Assembly (NCBI GenBank): GCA_003427395.1
Contig: BFEA01000794.1
Span: 276,045-302,360 of the forward strand
Reading direction: 5' to 3'
DNA: 26,316 bases
Origin: Chara braunii
Taxonomy: Eukaryota > Streptophyta > Charophyceae > Charales > Characeae
Below, in pieces: positions 10,466 through 19,205 of the stretch (its first letter is position 1; every line of letters starts with the position of its first letter). The notes beneath the pieces are model-generated. The model worked only from the letters and a program-made list of their open reading frames with translations, did not search any database and had not been told where the DNA came from. The position numbers were made by a program, and so were the translations under genes.

Positions 10466-10956
10466 TGTGAGGATTGAGCACTCAAAGGGGCCTTGCCGAC
10501 ATGCATATGTTCTGGGCATAGGCCCCCAGCAAGCCTCGTGCCCGCCCTAAGTGAAGGCGGGCCAGACCTGTGACCTCCCTAAGTGAAGGCTGGTCAGAAT
10601 ATCCACAAACATGCCTTTCTTTCAACATATTTGTAAAGTGGGTATCCGACAGTTGCAGCACGCCAGTTGGTTGGAGTGCATCGTGGAACCCAGACTCCTG
10701 CGAGAAGCAGTTGAGCCCAGGGCCTCAGTTGGTTGAGCCCTGGGCACAGGCTAGGGAAGGCCGACACATCACACATTGGACGCTGGCCAATCAGAAAGCA
10801 GTATTGCCGTAGTAGAGGTCGAGCGAACCAATGGGAAACCGAGAAGGGTCTGCATATGGACGACAACCCTGGCATAAGGGGCGCTACTGTACTTCCTAGG
10901 CCACATCTGTGGTGGGCCTGGGCGCAGCTACTGGGACACTGGTGCAGACTCAAGGC
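10466..10956 (+). repeat. 3' LTR, truncated
   Basis: Begins TGTGAGGATTGAG, as the 5' LTR does, and aligns to 2646-3136 with about 26 substitutions in 491 bp and no obvious indel. Identity ends abruptly after ctcaaggc at about 10956. The remaining ~630 bp of the 5' LTR are missing and unrelated sequence follows, so a deletion or rearrangement has removed the end and any target-site duplication. Confidence 0.8.
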
Positions 10957-11294
10957 GCCAGCCAACAAAAAGAGGCCTGCCCTGGTTCATTTTTGCCTAG
11001 GAGGTTCTCGTGGTCCAAACCAGTAGTCGCTCGGGGAGTGTCGCTTGTACGAAAACTAGGTGGATGGTGGACGGAAGGGCCTGCATGGGCCAGGTTGAGC
11101 TCATTCTTGATGAACCATTGCTGTACTAAAGCGATAGCTGGGCAACTTTTTTATTTTCTTTGTCTTCTTTTTTTTCTTTTCTTTTTTTTTATAACTATGA
11201 GTCTATGACCTCATTTTTTACTCAAATAGTGTTTAGCCTTGGAAATACCGACCCCGTACCAGGCTCCTACATCTCACGAATCGAGTTGCTAAGG
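10957..11294. other. Unassigned stretch after the truncated LTR
   Basis: No gene or repeat recognised. Includes a T-rich tract (about 11148-11190). It could be the flank exposed by the LTR deletion. Confidence 0.4.
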
Positions 11295-11295
11295 A

Positions 11296-11590
11296 AATCT
11301 CCTTCCGACTGCAAGGTGTGGTGGGGGGGGCAGGGGGGGGTTCCATTGGCACAGATTAAGCCACAGGAAATTAACGACGAGAATCTCTCAATCCATGCAA
11401 GCGGGACCTTGCCGCGGGCGTGAACCGAAAATAATCTCCTTCCGGCTGCAAGGGGGGGGGGGGGGGGGAGGGGGGTCCCATTGGCACCGATTAAGCCACA
11501 GGAGATTAATGACGAACATCTCTCAATCCATGCAAGCGGGACCTTGCCGCGGGCGTGGACCGAAAATAATGATGATTTTCCGAATGCAAC
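11296..11590. repeat. Two tandem ~135-bp units with G-homopolymers
   Basis: Unit 1 starts at 11296 and unit 2 at 11433 (aatctccttcc...ctgcaagg). Each has a G-run, then an attggcac...attaagccacagg block and a ccatgcaagcgggacc block (11393 and 11528). A third, short degenerate start follows at about 11565 (ataatgatgattttccgaatgcaa). The units differ mainly in G-run length and scattered substitutions. Confidence 0.8.
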
Positions 11591-12158
11591 ACACTCTCCC
11601 ATTGTCTGCGGACGTTCGTGATGGCGAGCGTACGCTGTGTTCCCAGGCCGGGAAGACAGCAATCGAGGACGAGTGAGTGCATATTGTGTTCCGGGGTAGA
11701 CGGTGATCTCGAGCAGGTCGTTTCGCAAAGGTTGTTTCGTCGGATTCTGTCAATGACACATAGAGCTTTCTTAGCGCTCGGAAGTGCGATGGCCTGTTAT
11801 TGTGTGTTGATACCCCCGAACCGCAGTGGACCTGAGCCGCGTTCTTCCCTTGCGGATTATTGCCCAGCACAGAAAATCTGAACTGACTTGGTGCCAATTT
11901 GCCTGGTGCTGCCTGGCGCTGCCGAAACTTTGAGGAACCTAGCCTAGATCTCGCTCAGAGTACTGTTCTGACATGTCTCACTCATAACAGATCGACAGAT
12001 ATAAAAAAAAAAAAAAAAAAAGGAAGTAGTCCTCTTTTATCTTTTTATTTTATTTTATCTGTTTATTAGGGCCGGGAGGAAAGTATTGTTGGGTTGGTTT
12101 CCTACCGGCGTTTTCCCTCCCACCCACCCCTTTGCCTGCATTCCTGGTTTGGTTCACA
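11591..12158. other. Unassigned stretch upstream of the second gag
   Basis: Contains an A-run (12003-12020) and a T-rich patch but no recognisable coding sequence. It may be the LTR or leader of the second gypsy element, but no TG...CA ends or primer-binding site were found. Confidence 0.35.
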
Positions 12159-12298
12159 GTGCCACGTCAGCAGTGCCACGTTAGCAACAGTGCCACGTAA
12201 GCAGTGCCACGTCAGCAACAGTGCCACGTCAGCCATAGTGCCACGTCAGCAGTACCACGTCAATAGTGCCACGTCAGCCACAGTGCCACGTCAGCAAC
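12159..12298 (+). repeat. Nine-unit minisatellite carrying CCACGTCA-type cores
   Basis: Nine consecutive units of 14 or 17 bp, consensus gtgccacgtcagca with an optional extra triplet (aca, ata). Six units carry the exact core GCCACGTCAGC; the others change one or a few bases. GCCACGTCA (TGACGTGGC on the other strand) is a G-box/C-box hybrid of the kind bound by plant bZIP factors. The last unit runs straight into ATG 12299, so the array sits in the immediate 5' leader of the second gag. Whether it is functional is unknown. Confidence 0.85.
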
Positions 12299-13165
12299 AT
12301 GTCGAGCCCATCTCTGGGCATGCCAGGCCAACTAGCCAACGAGTCTCTTGCCGACTACAAACAGAGGTTCCAGACTCAGCTCGCATTGATCGAGGCTGAG
12401 GAACAGCGCCAGCTGGCAGTCGAGGCGGCCCGCCTACAGGCTGAAGCAGCGGCAATAGCTGAGAAGCAGCGGCTACAGGCCAAAGCAGACGCAGATACCC
12501 AGACACGCGGCAAGGAGGCCCAGGATTTGCTGCAGCGGCATGAAGCCACCAGCATCGAAAGGCTCAAGTATTGGCATTTTGAACCATCTGAAGGGCAAGA
12601 CGACGCGACACTGGAAGAGCAGCACAAGGAATTCATGGCCAAACTTGTGACTCGCACCAAGACCGGCAGCTGGCGAGTCCAGCAGCGCACCCTCTGCCCG
12701 CCAACTGGAGGAGCGCGTCGATCACGTAGTGGCAATGCTAGGTGATATCAGCACCTTCGCAGCGCCAGCCACCATCAGCCAGCAGCTGGACACACTGAAG
12801 GCCGAGATCAGGCAGCGACAACAGCCGTCTGACCCCGATCGCAGCACCAGCACGGCAAAGCATGATTACACACATCAGGACCCGATCGTCTGGTGGCAAG
12901 GATTCACAACAGAGTTGGGGATTCATGAGGTCCCCGAACATCTGTTCATCGGCGCGCTGTTCCTTAACGCCAAGGGAGGATGCCAAATTTGGCTCAGCCA
13001 TATGGCAACCGTCCACGGCGTCCAGGTCTTTGACCTACACAAGAAGGTCTCCTGGGAAGATCTGACAAAAGGAATGGAAGAAGCGGTTCATCGTTGACGA
13101 CGCCCCGGTGCTCGCCATCAACCGCATCTTCACAATGGCTCAAGGAAACACAGCGACACGTGATT
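12299..13165 (+). pseudogene. gag: Second gypsy-type gag remnant, 3' truncated
   Basis: ATG 12299 opens a frame whose N-terminus (MSSPSLGMPGQLANESLADY) leads into an Ala/Glu/Gln-rich coiled-coil-like stretch (about 12390-12520). The frame is lost near 12665-12690 and resumes in another with RQLEERVDHVVAML and then the capsid region around 12885-13070 (PIVWWQGFTTELG, FLNAKGGCQIWLSHM). A further shift near 13075 gives WKKRFIVDDAPVLAINRIF, typical of the retrotransposon gag domain. The coding match stops at about 13165, where the G-rich satellite begins. The sequence differs from the gag at 5067-6897, so it belongs to another family. No pol follows. Assignment is by pattern recognition of the gag fold region. 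Confidence 0.7.
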
Positions 13166-15580
13166 GGCTCACGGGTGCAAAAATTATATTGGGGGTCGGA
13201 CTCTCACTTTCGGTGGTTGCAATTAATTTCGGGGCGTGAATGATGACCTGGGAGTGAAAACCCACCGCTAAAGGGTCCAAAAATCGTATTGGGAGTCGGA
13301 TTTTAACTTTGGGGGGTTAAAATTATTTTCGGGGTGTGAATGATGACCAGGGGTTAAAACCCACCGCTAAAGGGGTGCAAAAGTTATATTGGGGGTCGAA
13401 CTCTCTTTTGGGAGGTTGAAATTAATTTCGGGGTGTGAATGATGACCTGGGGGTTAAGACCCATCGCTAAAGGGTGCAAAACTTATAATGGGGGTCGGAC
13501 TCTCACTTTGGAGTGGTGAAATTTATTTCTGGGTGTGAATGATGACCTGGGGGTTAGGACACATCGTTTAAGGGGTGCAAAAATTATATCTGGGGTCGGA
13601 CTCTAACTTTGAGGGGTTGCAATTAATTTCGGGGTTTGAATGATGACCTGAGAGTTAAAATTCACCGCTAAAGGGTTCCAAAAGTCGTATTGGGAGTCAG
13701 ACTCTAAATTTCGGGGTTAAAACCCACCGCTATAGGGGTCCAAAAATCGTATTGGGAGTTTGACTCTCCGCTAAAGGGGTCAACAAATTATATTGAGGGT
13801 CGGACTCTCACTTGAAGGGGGGGTGAAATTAATTTCGGGGTTTGAATGATGACTTGGGGGTTAGAACGCGCCGCTGAAGGGGTGCAAAAATTATATTGGG
13901 GGTCAGACTCTCACTTTGGGGGGTTGCAATTAATTTTCGGGAGTAAATGATGACCTGGGGGTTAGAACATACCCCTAAAGGGGTGCAAAAAATATATGGG
14001 GGGTCGGATTCTAAATTTGGGGGGGGTGCAATTAATTTCGGGGTGTGTATGATAAGCTGAGGGTTAAAACCCACCGCTATAGAGGTCCAAAAATCGTATT
14101 GGGAGTCGGACTCTCCACTAAAGGGGTCAAAAAATTATATTGGGGGTTGGACTCTCACTTTGGGGGGTTGCAATTAATTTCGAGGTATGAATGATGACCT
14201 GGGGGTTAGAACCCACCGCTAGAGGGGTCCAAAACTTATATTGGGGGTCGAAATATCTTTTTAGGGGGTTGTAATTAATTTCGGGGTGCGAAGAATGACC
14301 TGGGGGTTAGGACCGTCCGCTTTAGGGATCCAAAAATCATATTGGGGGTCAGATTCTCACTTTGGGGGATTGAAATCGATTTCGGGGTGCGAATGATGAG
14401 TTGGGGGTTATGAGCCACCGCTAAAGGGGTGCAAAAATTATATTGGGGGTCGGACTCGCACTTTGGGGGGTTGCAATTAATTTCGGGGTGTCAATGATGA
14501 CCTGGGGGTTAGGACACACCGCTAAAGGGGTGCATAAATTATATCGGGGGTCGGATTCTAACTTTGGGGGGTTGCAATTTATTTCGGGGTGTGAATGAGG
14601 GGTCCAAAAATCGTATTGGAAGTCGGACTCTCTGCTAAATGAGTCAAAAAATTATATTGGGGGTCAGACTCTCACTTTGGGGGGTTGAAATAAATTTCGG
14701 TGTGCGAAGAATGACCTGGGGGCTAGGACCGTCCGCTTAGGGGTCCAAAAATCATATTGGGGGTCGGATTCTCACTTTAGGGGATTGAAATTAATTTCGG
14801 GGTGTGAATGATGACCGGGGGGCTAGGACCCACCGCTAAAGGGATGCAAAAATTATACTGGGGGGCGGACTCTCACTTTGGGGGGTTGCAATTAATTTCG
14901 GGGTGTGAATGATGACCTGGGGGTTAGAACCCACCGCTAGAGGGGTACAAAACTTATATTGGGGGTAAAACTCTCTTTTTGGGGGGTTGAAATTAATTTC
15001 GGGGTGTCAATGATGACCTGGGGTTAGGACACACCGCTAAAGGGGTGAAAAAATTATATTGGGGGTCGGACTCTAACTTTTAGGGGTTGCAATTAGTTTC
15101 GGGGTGTGAATGATGACCTAGGGGTTAAAACCCACCGCTATAGGGGTTCAAAAATCGTATTGGGAGTCGGACTCTCCGCTAAATGGGTCACAAAAATTAT
15201 ATTGGAGGTCGGACTCTCACTTTGGGGGGGGGGGGTGAAATTAATTTCGGGGTGTGAATCGCCTTTAAGACGGCTTAGATCGATTTGGGGTCTGAACGAT
15301 CATTTTGGGGGGGGGGGTGACACACCGCTTTAAAGGTTCTGTAATTTTTTGGGGGGTCGGACTCCCCTTTAAGGCGGCTTAAGTCGATTTGGGGTCTGAA
15401 CCATTATTTGGGGGTCAGAGTGTGACGTAAAAGGGGTAGAAAATTGTTCTGCGGGTACGCACTGTTAGTTGGGGGTGTGAATCGCCTCTGTAAGGATACA
15501 AAAATTATTAGGGGAGTCCGAGTGCGAATAAGGAGGGGTATAATTTAATTTTGTTGTCCCGAACGATGTAGGGGGGGGGA
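13166..15580. repeat. G-rich satellite, ~100-bp unit with an interspersed short unit
   Basis: More than 20 tandem units. The landmark tgatgacc recurs at 13241, 13341, 13440, 13540, 13641, 13948, 14192 and onward, at steps of 99-102 bp. Each full unit has the order: ggtgcaaaaattatattggg, ggtcggactctcactttggg, ttgcaattaatttcgggg, gaatgatgacctgggggtt, acccaccgctaaag. A short unit, in which the cggactct and ccgctaaa segments are joined directly, occurs near 13737, 14084, 14601 and 15145, producing steps of about 142 or 206 bp. From about 15250 the units diverge (two copies of gatttggggtctgaac at 15282 and 15386). Minus-strand reading frames are repeat translations, since the period is not a multiple of three. 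The strand asymmetry is strong (G-runs on +). Confidence 0.9.
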
Positions 15581-15584
15581 CGAC

Positions 15585-18011
15585 CCCCCGGTCACATGCT
15601 ACCGCTATCGTCACATCGTCGACCAGCCTGACACCGTGTATCAGCCTCTGATCTGCCCCCAGTGCGTTGATAAAGTCTACCTCGTACTTTGCGCACAATA
15701 TACAGGCTAGTGAGGAGCTAGAGTTTTCCCCCATAGGGATACCCACTACCTGCTTGAGAATCTTCTTCGTACATACGATGTACGTATTCTCCAGCTCATA
15801 GCTAACCATCCGCCGGATCTGAGAAAACTTAACCGTGACATAGCCAGGTCCTGGGCTCTTCCGGTTGAGGATTACTACACGGCCCCGTCTACTGAGGCTC
15901 ATCTTGAACACCCCTCTCGCTTCCCACTGTTGCAGCAGCCAATCGGTGACCCGGACAATCTCTTGGTGCGGGAGTGACGTAAACATCTCTTTGATGTCAA
16001 AGCTGTTTACCAGGGCCATTGAATTCTCACCGAAAATACTCAATTCCTTCTCCGTCTTCTTCAGGTTTTGTTTCAACAGTGTCGTAACCTTCAGGTTGAA
16101 GTGTTTGGCTTTTGGAACTCTCTTAAGTAGGAAGTTCAGGGCCCGCGCTAGCCTCCTCCCCGCTGTCTTGGATCCTTCTGCATTAGCTGGTGCAATAGGC
16201 CTCCACCTGAGCAAGTCCTTATGCTTTGGGAGGACATACACTTGCCCAAGCTTCGCCTTTGGATTCCAGGCCCCTAGCTTCTGGAGGTCCCGATCTTTGA
16301 ACTCCGTCCTTACTCGAGCGAGTACTTCTTTTTCGGACACCCCCGAAACTTGCTGGTAGGCAACGTTGAGGTTGAACATCAGCTGGAGGTCGTGGTGGTA
16401 TGTAGACGGACACATGATTACTACGTCACCTTGGTTCCTGTCCACCGGGACCACCACTAGGTGGCTTAGCTTTGCTGCTAATTGCCACGCCTGCTTTCCG
16501 AACATGTCGGTCTTTCCTCTGCACGTTCCGATACAATCTCCCATAAATGCATCAGCTCCGCTAGCTGATACAGATCCCTCCTCATGACAGCCTCCAAGGA
16601 TCGCCCTACCGCCTTTTGCACGTCCGTTGGTCTTGTGCTGTATCACTCTGTAGGGCATTCTTCCCGTTGTTCAGGAACAGGGTCGCTGCCGAACAATCTA
16701 CAATACGGGCTAACACATGTCCTTCCATTTCTTGGCAAATGGTCCTGGCTACATGTACACAGCGTCGTAACTTCTCTCGCTGCCTTCCGATGGTTGGCCA
16801 GGACCTGCTCAACTGTAGTATTATTTTTCCACACAATTCTCACCATGCGTCGCAACACCGTTTTTAGCACCGGATGAATTCTACTTTTCTCTACACATAG
16901 CACCACCGTATCATGAATCTTCCTCTTCCTTAACCGGTGGCTATACTTCACCCTCGCGTTAATCTTCAGCTTGATGTTCACTCCCGTTTTCTTCTTGATC
17001 ACTGCGGCTATCATTTCCTTCAGGGTTCTCCTCGAGGTCTTTGTCTTGAATTCCCTAGCACAACGGTAAAGGAAGACCAGTTTCGAGACATCAAAGTATT
17101 TAAGCTCAGCTCGTTTCCTTGGCAGCTCCAGCAGCAGCCTAAGGTAGCCCTTGCCCCTGCACCATGCGCTCTCAGTCTTCACGATTGGTGCGACCCTGAA
17201 CATCCCTCCTTCCTCCAATAGCAGCTTAGACCTCCCTAGGGGGAGTTTCGCTTTCTCACCTGCGACCGTTGACGTCCCGAGTTTCCTTCGGACAACGGAC
17301 CACTTCTCTCCCCACACCTCTCCTCCGGATGACTCGAACTTCACCATTCTCTTCCCTGCTGCATAGGCATCTTCTAGGAGCTCAGCTAAGTTGTAGTGCC
17401 GCTTCCCTTGCCCTGCTAGTGAGAAGGACAACAGTCCACTTCTACCGCTTGGTATAGGCACTTTCCCCTTCTGCCTCTCTCTCTTACCAGGCCTCGCCTT
17501 CTGCTTCGTCCCTCCGTAACGACCAACCACATTGAGTGCCGGGGAGAACCTGTGTATCAGCGTCTTCTCCAGTACCTGCAGACCGTCTCTAATCCCCGCT
17601 GCTAGCGGGAGGACTAGGTACTTCTGCCATCTGAACACCTTCAAAAAGGTGTACAACTTGGGGGCATGCTCGTTGTTGCCTGATTCTGTACACGGGATGT
17701 GTTCCCACCACCTTTCACCTGCACCACGAACTGTCTTTTCCATGTACAACCTCGTGCACCACGGTGACACTAGGCAGTACACCGCCGGCCCCCTAAGATC
17801 AAAGAAGTCATGCTCTGTCGGGGTTACCGTGAGCAACTTCTTAGCCCACGGGGCTACCCCACTCATCACCAGCATGAGGAAAATCGCAATAAGCACCTGC
17901 TCAATGCTGATCCTAAAGTTCGTTAACCCATACGTCCCCCAGATGTAATTGCAGAGCTCCATATAATTTAGGAGCTTGTTCCACAAATACCGCACTGGGG
18001 GGGCACACCGT
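15585..18011 (-). pseudogene. PLE GIY-YIG endonuclease plus reverse transcriptase, broken
   Basis: The frame opens after a TGA near 18014; the first ATG in frame is ten or so residues in (MELCNYIWG). GIY-YIG features: VYCLVSPW near 17780, then LYMEKT (family Y-I/V-G, here with Glu replacing Gly), RWWEHI with the conserved Arg, and VLEKTLIHRFSPALN with the conserved Glu near 17567 and Asn. A basic region (about 16880-17000) leads to a CTC cysteine motif at 16751-16759. A frameshift near 16725-16740 moves to a frame with EGHVLARIVD and FLNNGKNALQ, and a second near 16620-16650 moves to the RT frame. RT motifs are VVVPVDRNQGDVVIMCP, VNSFDIKEMFTSLPH, VVGIPMGENSSSSLA and RLVDDVT (DD at about 15615-15620). 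Coding similarity ends about ten residues later at the satellite. It would nick DNA and prime cDNA synthesis at the target. PLE family assignment is strong; the shift positions are estimates. Confidence 0.85.
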
Positions 18012-18099
18012 CAATCAACGTGTGGTCTTACAATTATTATGTCTATTTTTTACTAAACTTAAAAATAGAACATGTTTTTTATATTGTGCCCATGTAGAT

Positions 18100-19205
18100 C
18101 TAATACGTATCCACTCCCCACCTCCTGTCTTCTTTCTTGCTTTCGTCACTTTCTGCCCCCGCAAGCCACCCGTCGTATGCAACTCTCGTCTCTGCTGCCA
18201 CCAGGTCCTTGATCGCATGCCCCTTTGATACCCACCTGATGTTCCTCCTTTTGCACATTTGCTTGAGTTCCGGTGCCTGCTTTGCTTGCATACTCTCACG
18301 CAGTTCGAGAACAAACTCAATTACTCCCGGCTTGGAGCACGGGGCTACAACACCTTATCTTCTTCTCCTCCACAACCATCGGCTCCTTGGCCTTCCTTGC
18401 CACCACTGTCCTCTTCTTGGTGACTGGTGTGGCGGCACTCCTCCCTTCAATGTCTGCGTCCCGCTCCTAGTCATCCAGATCCAGTCTCCTCCTCGTGCTT
18501 GGATATGCATCAACTCTGGGTCTCTTCGGCACCTCACCGTCTACTCGTTCCAAGAATCTTAGTAGGTTGTCATGCAATTTTGCACTCTTTTCTTCAGATG
18601 TTGTGAGTGTTGACTGCACATGACCTTTGATCTTCTCCTCCAATGCTGCCATCTGCTTGGCAAAAGCCTGCGCTGCCGTAGCTTCCATGATAGCTTGCCG
18701 TTTCTATGCTTCCTCTCTCTGCTTTGCTTCTTCTAACCTCTGTCTCTCTTCTTCCTGCCGCTTCTTCCCCTGTTCAACTCTCTTCTTCTCCGCGGCTTCT
18801 AGCTGCTGGTTCTCGACAAAGGCTAGTAGCTTGTTCATCAGGCCATCCTCTTCGCTTCTCCTAGGCTGCCCGTAAGCACCCTGTCCATAGTTACCTTGCC
18901 CATAGCTCCCCCTTCCCTGGCCTTGCCAGTTCTTCCCGTTCTGCTTATACGGGCAATCTCGCGCAAAGTGCCCGTATTCCCCACAGCTATAACACCACCC
19001 TACTAGCGCAGCTGGAGGGGAGGAGGAAGAGGGGGAGGGGGAGGAGGAGGAGTAGGGGCTGGCGTATGGACAGATCCTGCATAGTCAGTAGGGTACATCC
19101 CGGCTGTCCCCTATGGAGGATACATGATTCCCCAACCACTCGCTCCTGCAGCCGTACGTCTTGCTTCCAAAGACACCTGTTGGGCGCGATCACCTACAGT
19201 TATCG
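18100..19205 (-). pseudogene. ORF1-like protein: Pro-rich, CCHC knuckle, coiled coil, SAP-like
   Basis: On the minus strand a frame readable from about 19205 (ITVGDRAQQVSLEARR) passes a TAG at 19111-19113 into YAGSVHTPAPTPPPPP. After a frame change in the proline-coding microsatellite (about 19010-19045) comes a canonical zinc knuckle, CYSCGEYGHFARDC at 18953-18994, then a Gly/Gln-rich stretch (RGSYGQGNYGQGAYGQ). A long Lys/Glu/Arg-rich coiled-coil-like region follows (about 18690-18840), broken by TAG at 18704-18706. The same frame continues with AALEEKIKGHV and LHDNLLRFLERVDGEVPKR, with TAG at 18467-18469, into a basic segment. A further shift near 18330 leads to APELKQMCKRRNIRWVSKG, which resembles a SAP DNA-binding helix pair. 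It is probably a Gag-like RNA-binding partner of the PLE. I know of no named family, and the full extent is uncertain. Confidence 0.6.

Larger units (their letters stand above)
2646..10956 (+). mobile_element. Degenerate Ty3/gypsy LTR retrotransposon (chromodomain type)
   Basis: In order on the + strand are: a 5' LTR beginning TGTGAGG, an initiator-Met-like primer-binding site, a long leader, gag with a CCHC knuckle, a retropepsin-like segment, reverse transcriptase and RNase H, a chromodomain-like tail, a polypurine tract and a second LTR start. The gag-PR-RT-RH-(IN)-chromodomain order is that of Ty3/gypsy chromoviruses. The integrase block is present but inverted (about 8885-10050). Stops, frameshifts and a changed RT catalytic residue make this a dead copy. 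The 3' LTR is incomplete, so I cannot define a target-site duplication. The 3' boundary is where LTR identity stops, not a proven element end. Confidence 0.85.
15585..19205 (-). mobile_element. Penelope-like element with N-terminal GIY-YIG, two-ORF layout, 3' truncated
   Basis: Read on the minus strand: an ORF1-like region (zinc knuckle, coiled coil, SAP-like), a ~90-bp gap, then a reading frame with GIY-YIG before a PLE reverse transcriptase. PLEs with the endonuclease N-terminal (Naiad/Chlamys type) are known from the green lineage and protists; canonical PLEs have it C-terminal. The RT stops just after its catalytic DD motif, where satellite DNA begins, so the 3' part is missing. Stops and frameshifts show that it is inactive. 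The link of ORF1 to the same element is inferred from position and strand. The left (5') limit is not defined. Confidence 0.7.

Noticed and set aside
13829-14074. Pro-rich minus-strand protein in the satellite
   Set aside because: It is a translation of the ~100-bp repeat, whose period is not a multiple of three, so the frame cannot persist.
13166-15580. CRISPR-like regular spacing
   Set aside because: Units are contiguous and similar along their whole length, with no variable spacers; this is a eukaryotic-type satellite.
15865-16359. 164-residue + strand frame
   Set aside because: Antisense shadow of the PLE reverse transcriptase, whose motifs are clear on the minus strand.
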